In this document: piece after piece, positions 22,397 to 33,339 of the stretch
Layout of the letters: every line of letters starts with the position of its first letter
Position numbering within the stretch: position 1 is the stretch's first letter
DNA from: Labia minor
Taxonomy: Eukaryota; Arthropoda; Insecta; Dermaptera; Spongiphoridae
Assembly: GCA_963082975.1 (NCBI GenBank)
Contig: OY720346.1
Coordinates: 38,405,787 to 38,469,786 of the forward strand
Direction of reading: 5' to 3'
Length of the DNA stretch: 64,000 nt
Notes under the pieces: model-generated
What the model was told of the DNA's origin: nothing
The model's input: the letters and a program-made list of their open reading frames with translations, nothing else
Databases searched by the model: none
Position numbers and translations under genes: made by a program

Positions 22397-23385
22397 ATTT
22401 ATTTATATAATAAAACTTAATCTTAATTAAATAAAATTCTTAATTTTATAAAATTATAAAATTATAAATTATAATAGTATTAAAAGAAATCTTTTATTTA
22501 TTTATTTTCTTAAGGAATAAAAATTCTTATTATTAAATACAAAGAAGATTGATTTTCATTTATTTACCACTCATCATCCTCTTTTCAAAACGTGTTATTA
22601 TCTTAGAAATGTTATAAATGTGATTATTTCCTTGTTTAATTGATAAATATGCCTTTTAATTATTGCCACTTTGGTCATCATTAGTTATAAATTGAGAGAT
22701 AATGACATAGTTTGGTATACCAAAATAGACTTCAGCGATCGGCATAAATGATTACTTAATTAATTTACTCGACTCGAGTAAATATTTTAAAATAAAGGTT
22801 TAATTTTGAGTTCGAATAGCTAATCAAATTTAATAAATATTGTCTTTTAATTGGATAAGAGTGAGTAAAGTTAAGAGAACTATTAAATTGTTTATTTCTA
22901 AGGGATATAAGAAATTTTGCAGTAGTTGGATAATAAGGACTTTGTTAGACCAATAGAGAGTAGGTATACAAGTTTCAATATGTTGGAGAAAATTTTCATG
23001 GATAGTAAAAAAATTAATAACGAAATAGATATGAGAGACAAAGAGGATACAAATGGGTATATTTTTTGAAATTTCTTTTAAAGTCCAAATAACTACATAT
23101 GTAGATTTTCACAAACGTGACAAATTATTATAAAGAAGATTTGAGGAAAGGAATGTTAAGAACAACTAACTCTTAGACCTTTTGAGAACAACAAGGAAAG
23201 AACAAGAAAATTTTTATTTAATCAAACAGATCTAATATCTCAGAAAACCTCATTGACAATTTGTTTTGTTTTTTTTAATATCATGTTAGCGATTCTTCAG
23301 AAATAAAAAAAAATAAAATAAGAAAGATATAAATTTAATAATTTTTAAAATTAATAAATAAAATAAACAACAACAGAGATTTTAG
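22397..23385. other. AT-rich intergenic DNA downstream of the secreted-protein gene
   Basis: No repeat or gene recognised. It contains the presumed 3' flank of the minus-strand gene. Confidence 0.5.
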
Positions 23386-23389
23386 TTTA

Positions 23390-26300
23390 TTAGTCTTTAC
23401 AAAAATGTTGATTTCCATCAGGCAAACAAGTGCATTCGAGAGATTCACCAAGAAGAGAATTAGGAATACAATATCCAGGTTTACCTAAAAAAACATAACA
23501 AATTAAAAATCTTTAATTCAGTCACAACAAAAAGAAAAACAAGAATAAAAAATATAAACAGAATAAGAAATTTCTTAAAACTAGTTTGCTCGTTTGATTT
23601 TTGATTTAATTTTCTTTAATAAAATATAGTAAAAATAAAGACTCTTGAGTGGTTTAGTGGTTAGCACGACAGTCTACCACTCGAGTTCGGGCCCAGGGAA
23701 ATTCAATAATTAATAATTTATCTTTAAAGCTCTGCATGATCCTCAGATTATAAATAATAATAATAAAAATAAAATCTCTAATCAATAAAATGATTTTTTT
23801 TTATTAAAACTTGTAACATACCAAATTCTGGGTCAGGATTACATTTTAAATCTTTGCATAAATATTTTTTTGAAGTGTTATCACAGATACAATCGCCACA
23901 AGCAAATTTAATCACTTTATCTGAACACGTTTCTAAAAAAATACAACATCAAATAATAATAATAATAATAATAGTTTTAGAGTATAATCTTATTAGTATA
24001 TTAGTTTTATTTACGGTAGTCAATTGCTTTTGTTGGAATTTTATCGCAGATATAATGGGTGCCATTGCAATTACATGTTACGCCAGACCACTCCGATGAC
24101 TCCCCTTTCTTACATGACAGACAAACTAAAAACAAAAAGTACAAAAATTGTTATTAAATATAGAATATATGATATATACTTCGCTGAAAAAAATATGATT
24201 AGATTCGAAATTAAACATAAACCTGCAAGAATAAAATAATCAGATTCATTTTTTACAATAGAAAAATTTTTCCGATGCATCTTAGACAATTAAATGTTAA
24301 AAATATAATTAATTATAAGTTAGATCAAAAGGAAATTAACTATTACCGACCCACGATAGGAAGGGAAGGTATTGTTTTCACACCAAATTTCACATGTAAA
24401 GATTTTTACATATTTCCACGAACCATGCATTTTGTTAACAGAAAAAAGTATTTTCAGCATGGTATCTGAATGTCCGTCCGTCTGTCCATTGTGTGTCCGT
24501 ATTGACGTGAATAGCTTGAACGGCTCAAGGGATTTTGATAAAATTTGGTATATTTATTTAATGCATAAGTAACATGAACATCAGCTTTTGGTGAATATCC
24601 GGAAGCCGAAAGTGGTAGTTTAATTTTATATTCATTGTCGGATAATATTTCTTTATTATAGAATAGTCATGGAGTTAAATTAGAAGTAGAATAACATTAG
24701 AGTTTATTTGTATTTTTTTAAACAATTATAATAAATTATTTTTAAGAAAATATAAACATTTTTTTAAAATTGTTTAATACTCCTATTTGACTTTATTAAA
24801 ACAGATACCATATTTCAAATGAATTTGCATTTTAATGAGTATTTAATTAAGAAATAAATAATAATAAGATGATGACCTTTCTTTCTCACTCTCATATATA
24901 TACATAATTAAAATAAAAAGATAAGCCATAAAAACATATATATATATATTATATATTTACTTTAGTAATTGAATTATATAATAGTTAAGTAAATATTTAC
25001 ATTTAAAATTTTTTAATTATTTTTTTTCTAAATTAAATGATTTTAAATATTATTAAATTGATCCATAATATATATATATATATATATAGAAGGAATATAT
25101 TTTCTATCAGTGCAAAATAATGTTTTATTTTCTCAAGTTTCGGCATAAAATATTTTATTACTGGGAATAGCAATTCTACTATTTATATACCATATTTGCC
25201 TACTTATAAATATATATATATATATATACATTATAAACTTTATTAGATTTATAGATGAAATTCATATATTTATTATTCATTTAGTAATCCTATTAGGTAG
25301 ATGTAATTTAATCTTTAAATGAAGAACTATAAGAGTAAAAATTACAATTAAATTTAATAATTAAAATGAATTAATAAAAAATATTACCATTCGTAATTTA
25401 AAATGAACTTCCTAATCCTAATTTAATTGCAAATTGACGTAATAGTTAAAATTGAAATTTTTTTTATATTTAATATGAACTCGTATATACAAAAAAAAAC
25501 ACATTACTTAAATATTTTTTTTTATTTAATAGTCTTACAAATCATAATTAAACTGTTTTAAGAGGGGGGACACGAACAAAGATATAGTTTAGTCAGCGTT
25601 CAAAGAAGTCAAAGGGTAACGGGCATTATTCCTCCACGTGAGAGGAAGATAGAGAAATGATGAGCTAATATGAGGCAGGGATTGTGCTCCCTGAAGTATT
25701 ATATACATTAGATAGATAATTTTTATATTACTTTATTGGAATTAGAGAGAAGACATAATCAAATTAATGTTTTTAATTTTTCCAATTTCAACTATTATTT
25801 GTTTTTCTTCTAGATAAATAAATATTTTCTTAATACTATAACTATATTTTTCTTTTTTATACTATTAAAATAATATTTATATATATATATATATATCTTA
25901 TCTTATCTTATTATACTATCAAAAATTGTATATATATTTGTATTTTTGAAATATTAAACCGATCGAAGGATTTTTTTTGAAATTCCCTCCATAGATAATT
26001 TTTTAGAAAGAAAAATCGATCTGTATTGGCTTCAGCCTCGGGAAAAATCATCTTAATTAGTATTTTTCTTGATTTAAAATAGAAATTTTAATAATAAAAA
26101 AAAAAAAAAAAATACAAAATATTATAAATAAAATAAAATTAAAAATATTTATTTTAATAATATTTTGTAATCAAATTACGAAATATATATTATGTTATTT
26201 CCACAGGCCATACATTTCTGTCTTTCAATGCATTAATATGTAGGTTTAGGACTGTATGTTTTATGAATTTTTTTTTTTTTAATTTATGTTCATTTAAATT

Positions 26301-27150
26301 ATTTGAAATTGTTTCCTATATTTTGTCGTTTAATTATTTTAAATAATAATCTTAAATATTCATAGTCCATAAGGAATAATTTTTTTTCAAGTACCGAGCG
26401 GCGGCTCTGTGAACAAGCTACTATTAAATTATATCCCATCAATAATATTTTAATCAAGATATATTATTATATTATTAATTAAATAAATATAATATTTAAT
26501 GTTTAATCAAAACCAGTGGCGGCTTATAATTAAATCCGCCTTATAGAATATAAAGGCCACAAATAATAATTGAATTATAAATCTAAAATTTATACTTATA
26601 ATAATGTTTGATTTCATCATGAAAAATAGAAGCACAAAATTAAAAAAAAAACATTGATCCATTATTTATTAAAATTTCCATTTGTTTATTTTTTAAATAA
26701 ATTATTTTTAAAACTATTCCCCTCACTCTCAATAACTCTTAAGATTTTGTTTCATATTTAAAATTAGATATTGTTTAAATATCAATATTCGTGGATAATA
26801 TCTTTTAGTAGTATGAAATTCATTCTACCAATATACTGCTATTATTATTTTTTAACGGAATTCTAAAATATATATGAATCTGAACATCATACGCATATAA
26901 ATTTTATTAAAAATAATTGCTTGCTCTTTATTAGTATTAACGATTTTATTTTTTAAATTATTAATTGTTCCATTTGGAAATTTTGTATATAAATAATTGA
27001 ACTAAAAGAAAACAAAAGTTAGTATAAATGAGAGTGGTTTATCAATAAATAAATTGTGTTAAATATAAATGAATTCAAGTCTGATTCTCGTGTCAACTCA
27101 CCTGAAATTGCATAACAAAATAGAACTAGCACTACCAAATAATGCTTCAT
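23390..27150 (-). CDS. Secreted cysteine-rich repeat protein, four exons (pacifastin-like pattern, tentative)
   Basis: A spliced gene read from the sequence. Coding exons on the minus strand are 27102-27150, 24015-24125, 23822-23932 and 23390-23484. All introns have GT-AG ends (GTGAGT, GTAAAT and GTATGT donors; T-rich TAG acceptors) and all are phase 1. The joined frame is 366 nt, 121 residues plus stop. Exon 1 encodes a signal peptide (MKHYLVVLVLFCYAIS). Exons 2 and 3 are both exactly 111 nt. Exons 2-4 each carry a CxC followed 6-8 residues later by another Cys (CNCNGTHYIC, CICDNTSKKYLC, CTCLPDGNQHFC). Exon 3 has six Cys spaced C-x8-C-x2-C-x-C-x8-C-x4-C, close to the pacifastin-type protease-inhibitor pattern, but the usual Asn and Thr are absent, so that assignment is weak. 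The protein is probably exported. Intron 1 (~3 kb) contains transposon copies. An AATAAA overlaps the stop region (23386-23391). An extra exon in intron 1 cannot be excluded. Confidence 0.75.
23641..23760 (+). repeat. tRNA-derived SINE-like fragment in intron 3
   Basis: GTGGTTTAGTGGTTAGCACG resembles a tRNA A-box region. About 30 nt later comes GAGTTCGGGCCC, a B-box-like sequence. The stretch cannot fold into a proper tRNA and lies inside intron 3 of the minus-strand gene, so a SINE head is likelier than a tRNA gene. Confidence 0.5.
24344..24652 (+). mobile_element. Helentron/HINE-like element, family A copy 2 (5' part), in intron 1
   Basis: Starts ACCGACCCACGATAGGAAG. It has AATTTCACATGTAAAGATTT, GTCCGTCCGTCTGTCC repeats and the core ACGGCTCAAGGGATTTTGAT, and ends around ATTCATTGTCGGATAAT. 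The 3' hairpin end is missing. It lies in intron 1 of the secreted-protein gene, on the opposite strand. Confidence 0.75.
25895..26195 (+). mobile_element. Family D copy 3 (partial), in intron 1
   Basis: Starts ATCTTATCTTATCTTATTAT, followed by ACTATCAAAAATTGTATATA. It contains GATCTGTATTGGCTTCAGCC and CGGGAAAAATCATCTTAATTAG, and ends in the TTTGTAATCAAATTACGAAA block. The hairpin end is absent: a different sequence with GTACCGAGCGGCGGCTC follows at 26390. Confidence 0.62.
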
Positions 27151-27190
27151 GTTGGACTACTATTTGCCAAATATATTATTCACTCGCTCA

Positions 27191-27198
27191 CTTTTATA
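27191..27198 (-). promoter_or_regulatory. TATA box of the secreted-protein gene
   Basis: TATAAAAG on the minus strand, 41 nt upstream of the ATG at 27150. A start site about 30 nt downstream would leave a very short 5' leader. The local TA richness makes chance matches common, but this one ends in the canonical AAAG and is well placed. Confidence 0.45.
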
Positions 27199-27925
27199 TT
27201 TATATAAATATATATATATATATTTATTTATAGGAATAGATAGATATTTCCTTGTAATTATCATTAACTCTGTTTATATTTGCAATAGAAAATCTTATCT
27301 CGCTCTTTTATGTCATTCTAACATTTACTTTCCTATGAACTCATTTCTTTCCTTCGTATTAGTAGTATTCGTGATAAAAAATGATTAATTATTCCTTATA
27401 ATCAATGAACAATAAATCAAACAAAAATTTTTTTTTCACAAATAATTAAATATGTATATATTACTTGTATAATTATTATCTAATTCATACACATTATAGG
27501 TATTTTTTTATTATTCTTCTTATCAAAAAATTGGAAGAAAATAAAAAATGATTGGATATGACGCATATGATGGTTAAAGTGAGTTTGTGTCGTTCAATAA
27601 TTCAAGTGTCACAGAAAAATTTAATAATAATAATAATAATATTAGAAAAAAATATATAATAAATCAAAAGATAAGATAAATATTTTGGAATACAATATAC
27701 TAATTTATTCTTGAATATTATAAGAAATTTAACAATTACAAAATAATTTTTTTTGTATATGGTGTTATATGAATCGAGGTATATAACTTCAAATATTATT
27801 AATAAAAATATATTTTCAATTTTTAAATTAATGTTTTTCTAATGTATTTTATATCTACAAAATAAAATAAAGAATTATCAATCGTTTTTTTTTTGGTTTA
27901 AAAATTTCCTTACATTAAAAGTATA
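27199..27925. other. AT-rich upstream region, no gene seen
   Basis: It contains a TA microsatellite (27208-27222) and an AAT run (27623-27639). The plus-strand frame at 27149-27388 is fortuitous. Confidence 0.5.
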
Positions 27926-28099
27926 CTAGATGCTCAGAGCGCCGAAGGCATGACCCGAGTGATACCTAGTATTAGGTTGAAAGTAGTAAAAGGTTTTCAT
28001 CCATTTTGTTCCAATCAGTATATTACATAAAACATTCATTTCTTTTTGTGTTCTTATTTAAAATATATTTTAATTTAATCAGTAAATTAATTATATATT
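27926..28099 (-). mobile_element. Helitron-like element, family C copy 2 (3' end)
   Basis: On the minus strand the 3' end reads GCCTTCGGCGCTCTGAGC followed by ATCTAG and a T, i.e. a short hairpin and a CTRR terminus as in Helitrons. The blocks GGTTGAAAGTAGTAAAAGG and TTACATAAAACATTCATTTC match the copies at 5970 and 36369. Similarity stops at about 28099, where an unrelated sequence begins instead of the RTE remnant. Confidence 0.7.
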
Positions 28100-28944
28100 A
28101 GAGGACCAGTGCGAGAGCCCTCACACGCAAAGAAATTGAAACGCAAAAGATTGAAAAATATAAGATATAAGAGGCACTGGATGTGACGTCACAAATGACG
28201 TCAAAAATAATAAAAAGTAAGAAAAAAATTATTTTTTCACTTTTCTCAAAAAGTATTTATTGTTTTCCAATGAATTTCACGCTATTAATAGATTAGCTCG
28301 AGGGCTATCAAATGGCATTGGAATGGCCCAAATCTCATAAGTCGTTTAGGAGGAGAATGTGATAGAACTGTGTTTTAAATATATAGATTGAAAATAGTAA
28401 GGCAGAAGGAATGATGGACAGATGTAATAATAATAATAATAATAATATTTTATTAAAACTAAAATATCTATAGGTACTATAAATTAAGGTGTGCATTTTT
28501 TTTATAAAACTGTTCTCTTAGACTACATCTATAGTAGAATTTTCAATTATAAATCTTAATATTTGACATTTATGAACAGTTTCTAATTTTAGAAATGAAA
28601 CTTTCTTATTTATTGAAATTCTAGATTCAATGATAATATCAGAGAAGTCCTTGTTCCGGCCCCAAACCATTAATAGTTTCCAAGTTATTATTTTAAGATC
28701 ATTTGGAATAGATAAATTTGTGAATAAATATAAATATAAAATAATAATATAATATTAATGCTATAAAACAAGTTAGATTGTCATAAAAAATTAAATTTAA
28801 GAGGTGTTTATACCTGAAATAAAGAAAGTACATTAATTATAAATCTTCTAAATAAAATAAATAAATATCATATTTTTTTAAAAAATTAATTTAATTTAAT
28901 TTATATATTTTCTTTCAATTGCTTCAGTATTTGGATACAATTTA
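28100..28944. other. Intergenic DNA, possible further repeat
   Basis: Starts GAGGACCAGTGCGAGAGCCC. Two TGACGTCA palindromes occur 12 bp apart (28184 and 28196). An AAT run lies at 28427-28446. The block 28270-28370 is of balanced composition. No gene. Confidence 0.45.
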
Positions 28945-29830
28945 TTTAATCTTATCTTATTATACTAGCAAAAATTGTATATACGAGGCTGGGGTGAAAA
29001 GTTTCCGGTCTGACCAAGAAAAACGATGTTTTTAAATTTTTTTTTGCTATATTTTTCAACATAATCGCCATCAACAGTAATACATTTCTCATAACGGTGT
29101 TCTAATTAATTTAATTAATTAAATTTAATTTAGTTTAAGTCTCATCAACAGTTATGAATCGACGTAAAAATTCGTTTGGATTAAGCCTGAAGCGCCAAAC
29201 TGTCGGTAGAGATGTTTTTTCGAAGCAGTTTTTGGTCTAACGTTAGCAAACGCGGCACCCACGTTGCACACTGCTTTCCATATTCAAATGGTTGTGCAAA
29301 ATATTTCGCACACGTTCAACTGACATGGTACAGGTCACAGCTATCTTGAATGTTGAAAAATAAAGCAAAAAAAAAATTTAAATGCTTCGTTTTTCTTGGT
29401 CAGGCCGGAAACTTTTCACTCCAGCCTCATATATACATATATATTTTTGAAATATTAAACCGCTCGAAGGATTTTTTTTTTGAAATTTACACCATAGATA
29501 ATTTTTATAAAGAAAATTCGATCTGTATTGGTTTCAGCCGCGGTAAAAATAATCTTTATTAGACTTTTCTTAATTTATAATAGAAATTAAATGACGTCAG
29601 ACACCGCTACTTTAAATTCAAGATAAACTAAAATTAAAAATATTTATGTTATATACATATCTGTTTTTCCAGTGCATTAATACGTACTTTTAAATTATTT
29701 GTAATTGTTTCAGGACGCTTATTAGTTTTTTTCTTAATTTAAAATAGGAAATTCAAATGAGGTCAGCAACTACGTCAGATCGAGCGCTTCCTTAAATACA
29801 AAATATTATAAATACAAATATAAATAAAAT
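28945..29830 (+). mobile_element. Family D copy 4, split by a mariner-like element
   Basis: The left edge is AATCTTATCTTATTATACTA then GCAAAAATTGTATATA. It is interrupted at 28982-29431 and resumes with TTTGAAATATTAAACCGCTC, TCTGTATTGGTTTCAGCCG and AATGACGTCA. It ends near CGAGCGCTTCCTTAAATACA. Confidence 0.68.
28982..29431. mobile_element. Tc1/mariner-like element nested in family D
   Basis: The long inverted ends begin TACGAGGCTGGGGTGAAAAG on the left and TATGAGGCTGGAGTGAAAAG on the inverted right. They continue in near identity for about 45 nt (through GACCAAGAAAAACGA), each at TA. The interior (29140-29345) has moderately GC-rich, transposase-like sequence on the minus strand without an open frame. 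An unrelated AT-rich segment at about 29105-29140 seems to be a secondary insertion or deletion scar. Confidence 0.8.
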
Positions 29831-30920
29831 CAAACCAATTGAGATAATCAATATAAAATTAATTGTATGAGATTAAGAAGAGGACTTTTGGGCAGTTTGA
29901 GAAGAAAGAATTTCGATACGCCACAAAAAGAATATTTTTTATTATTCACAAATAGAACAATTTAAAAATAAAAACATCTTTATTTTCATTAGACAAATCA
30001 TTTTTATTGGGATTTATGATTAAAAGGCATTCTAATTGGTTCATTATTAAGAGATGGACAATTAAAGGTCAAAAATCATCCAAAATAGATAATAAGTACG
30101 TTTATTTTGAAAACGTGCATGGAGCTAAATGGCCTCCAAGTTTGTTTATAAAGAGACACTTGTTTTTTTTCTCGAATCGAGGGCTTTCCATTGAACGTGA
30201 GGGGCGCGTTGAAGGGTCGGGCTTGGGTCATTAATTGCTCAGTTAAACCCCGAAGCTGTTGGCGTGTTGCCGGCACCTCTTCCTTCCGGTTTTCTACACA
30301 AAAAGGAAAAAGTTCTTTTGCGTGACACCGATTGGATCTCAACGGTTGTCAGCACTTCAAGTCGCTCCATTTGCACTCCACCCGCACCCCACCCAGCTCG
30401 CCTATACCTCCTCCCCCTCCCCCTTCTCTCTCCTGATTTCTATTGCACAGTTTCATCCGTTTTCAACCGACGCCTCAGTAATTTAAATAAAAAATAAATT
30501 AAGCTGATTGCATGATGTTCTTCCAGCTAACGAACATTTAATGTTCTCGGGTTAAGAGCCCTTTCCGGTTGTTCATTTCATTTTATAGAAAACAATTGAA
30601 ATGATTTGATTCTATTCTGAAAGACTCTCTCTCTCTTTTATCACAAAATATTTAAAAAAAAATAAAAAAAAAAAAACAATTTAAAAATTGATTCAAGGAT
30701 AGTATTCGTTAGTAAGTATATTTTTAGTTTAGATATTTGATTTTTCAAATTTTAAATTATATGATTTCACAATGACTAATTGTGTAAAATGTTGAAATTT
30801 AACTAGCAATTCTTAAATATTGATTATTTTTGTTAAATTCGCTTAAACATAATTTAGTCAACCAAATTATATATCAATAGAAATATTGCTAAATTGAACA
30901 TAATAAATTTATGGTAATTA
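29831..30920. other. Intergenic DNA with a GC-richer island
   Basis: At 30105-30480 the sequence is markedly less AT-rich, including GGGGCGCGTTGAAGGGTCGG and a long pyrimidine tract (30405-30440). Overlapping frames occur on both strands, but none resembles a known protein. A promoter or conserved regulatory island is possible. Confidence 0.4.
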
Positions 30921-31960
30921 TAAAGAACGGTCATGGATTTGGATAAAATAAAGATTTTTTAAGTTTAAGTTTGACAAATTAGTTGATTATGAACGTCGAA
31001 ATGTGTGTCATTAAGTAATGTTTTATTGACTAATTCACTAATTTTCGGTTTTTTTAAGTTCGGCTCAGATATTGGAAAATTATTTAATTAATTAATTTTT
31101 TTAATTTTTACTATCTCTATTGCGATCATGAAAATTTTCGATGTCGAGATTTTGATGTTTTTATACGTTTTGAAGGTTCCTGAATCATTTTCACTAAGGT
31201 TGAGAAAAATGTCTGTGTGTGTGTGAGAGAGTGATTGAGTGAGTGTGAGTGTGTAAGTAGACAAGATAATGCAAAAACAGTTTGAGCTAGAATAATAAAA
31301 TTTAGTACACGGGCATTATTCAAAATTCGTAGTTTTCTATCAACTTTTGAGAAATGTAGCTCAACCGGAAGAGGGTCATTACCTACAACGTTTTGAATTT
31401 TTTTTCTCTAAAGTGACAGTAAAAATAAAGATATATGTTTGATAGTTTTTCACACGATTAAAAATTGTATAAAATTGCTATATATAGAATTTCAGCTTGA
31501 TTGAATCGCTGAAAGTACCGGAATGAATTTTTTAACACTAAATCACGAGTCAGCACGTGACGTCGTGGCATCAACAATGAGCCAAACAAACATTTAATAA
31601 ATATTATTTATTAATTTTAATTTATAATTTATAATTATTTAAATTTAATTCAAATATAATATATGTTATTTATCCAATTCAAATTGCGAGATAGTCGAGT
31701 GGAGACACTGCAGATTTTTTTACATGCTACAATTAAAAAAAAATTGAAAATTAGTGGTGCCCTCTGGTGATCAAATTAATAAAAAATGGTAGCTAAATAG
31801 AATATCAATGGATTTACATGCAAACTTTAATAATTTTTATCTCATAAACTAGAAGCGACCCCCAAAAATTGCATAAGAAAAGTTTATTTGAAATTAAAAA
31901 AGGAACCCACTGGTAAAGTTTTATCTAAATCCATGACTGGATGACCCGTCTTTATAATTA
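30921..31960. mobile_element. Long-TIR foldback element, family F copy 1, split by family B
   Basis: It shares with 53411-54607 the blocks GAACGTCGAAATGTGTGT, ATTGACTAATTCACTAATT, GTGCCCTCTGGTGATCAAA-like and AACCCACTGGTAAAGTTTTA. TCATGGATTTGGATAAAAT at the left recurs inverted at the right (ATCTAAATCCATGA). The left arm is partly deleted. A complete family B element interrupts it at 31110-31713. Confidence 0.68.
31110..31713 (+). mobile_element. Helentron-like element, family B copy 6
   Basis: Starts ACTATCTCTATTGCGATCAT (the 5' hairpin partly lost). It has a TG/GA microsatellite (31214-31256), the core (AAACAGTTTGAGCTAGAAT), the CTGAAAGTACCGGAATG block and the 3' end GCGAGATAGTCGAGTGGAGACACTGCAG. 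T runs flank both sides, compatible with insertion between two T residues. Confidence 0.78.
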
Positions 31961-32921
31961 ACAAATTTATATTTTTTAATTTTAAATATACAATTAATTT
32001 TATAACGAATAAAATATATTACTAAACAAAATTAAATTATATATAAATATATATTTAAAATTATTGTTAAAAAATTAATTTATTATTTTTAAGGTTTATT
32101 ATTATTACTAGATATTTGATTTATAAGAAATCTATCTTAGAATTAAGAATGATTGAAATCCAGCAATTCTTTAAATTCCAATCGTATAAATTCCTAAAAT
32201 GCCAATGTAAACCTTGATTTTATCTTCTCCACTTTTTCTCACCTCTTTATTTAATAACCTGTTTTTCTGTAGGGACATAAAACGTTTAGTAAATGAAAAT
32301 CTAATATAAAAATTACGGGAAAAAAGAATCTGGAATCTGGAGAAAACATAAATCGAAAATAATTAAAATAATAAATTTAAAGGTACTTAGTATTATATTT
32401 TTCATACCAATAAAATTTAAAAAACAACATATTTTGTATTCATATTATTTATCGAATATATTAAATAAAAAAATATAAATAAATAAGTTTACTAATATTT
32501 TTCTGGTTATTTTAATTAATCATTTTAATATTAAATAATGAACATTGACAAATTGAACAATAGAGATTAGATAAGGTGAGTTACGTTTTATTTCCAAGGG
32601 AATTAATTAAATCATAAACAGTCGATTAAAAAAGGCCAACTTGAATATATTAGAAATAATTTCACCGACTAGGTCTTATCATTAATTAATTCGACTAATG
32701 AGTGTTTGTTCTTAATAATGATAAGCACGTTTATAAAAGTTATGCTCATATCTAATCATACCATTAAGATGATTATTATTATTTTTTAATAAATATTTAT
32801 AAATAAATATGTAATTCAATTTCATTTAATAAAAACAAAATTATAATTCTGATAATGAGAATATATATATTTATGTTCATATATTTTATATATATATATA
32901 ATAATATACAAATAATATAAA
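31961..32921. other. AT-rich intergenic DNA, no gene seen
   Basis: Very AT-rich throughout. Nothing recognisable. Confidence 0.6.
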
Positions 32922-33283
32922 TATTAAAATTATATTATATTTAAATTAAATTTAATTAATTAAATTATAAATTAAGATTAATAAATATATATTAAACCAG
33001 CGCGTGTTTGGCTCTTTGTTGATGTCACCAAGTCACGAGCTGGCGCGTGATTTGCAGTCGTGCTAAAAAATTAATTCCGGTACTTTCAGCGATTCAATCA
33101 AGCTGAAATCATTTATATAGGAGTTTTATACAATTTTTAATAATGTGAAAAACTATCAATATCTATATTTTTACAGTCAGTTTAGAGGAAAAAAAAATCA
33201 AACGTTGTAGGTAATCTTCCTGATGAGCTACATTTCTCAAAAGTTGATAGAAAACTACGAATTTTGAATAATGCCAGTGTACC
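32922..33283 (-). mobile_element. Helentron-like element, family B copy 7 (both ends lost)
   Basis: The minus strand reads from the ATTCAAAATTCGTAGTTTTC block through CTGACTGTAAAAATATAGAT and GAATCGCTGAAAGTACCGG to the AAATTTAATTTAAATATAAT block. The terminal hairpin and the 5' microsatellite are missing. Confidence 0.72.
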
Positions 33284-33339
33284 ACATTCATAGTCATAAA
33301 ATATACCGCCCTTAAACATACGTATTAATGCACCGAAAG

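Noticed and set aside
23641..23720. Possible tRNA gene (A-box and B-box-like sequences)
   Set aside because: No acceptor stem or cloverleaf can be drawn. The stretch looks like a SINE head inside an intron.
26515..26580. CAGTGGCGGCTTATAATTAA as the end of another hAT MITE
   Set aside because: No partner inverted end or 8-bp duplication could be found nearby.
30076..30497. Overlapping frames on both strands in the GC-richer island
   Set aside because: Several frames are open simultaneously, none resembles a protein family, and no splice pattern could be assembled.
31126..31323. Minus-strand frame with SHSLNHSLTHTQ repeats
   Set aside because: It is the translation of the TG/GA microsatellite within a family B element.
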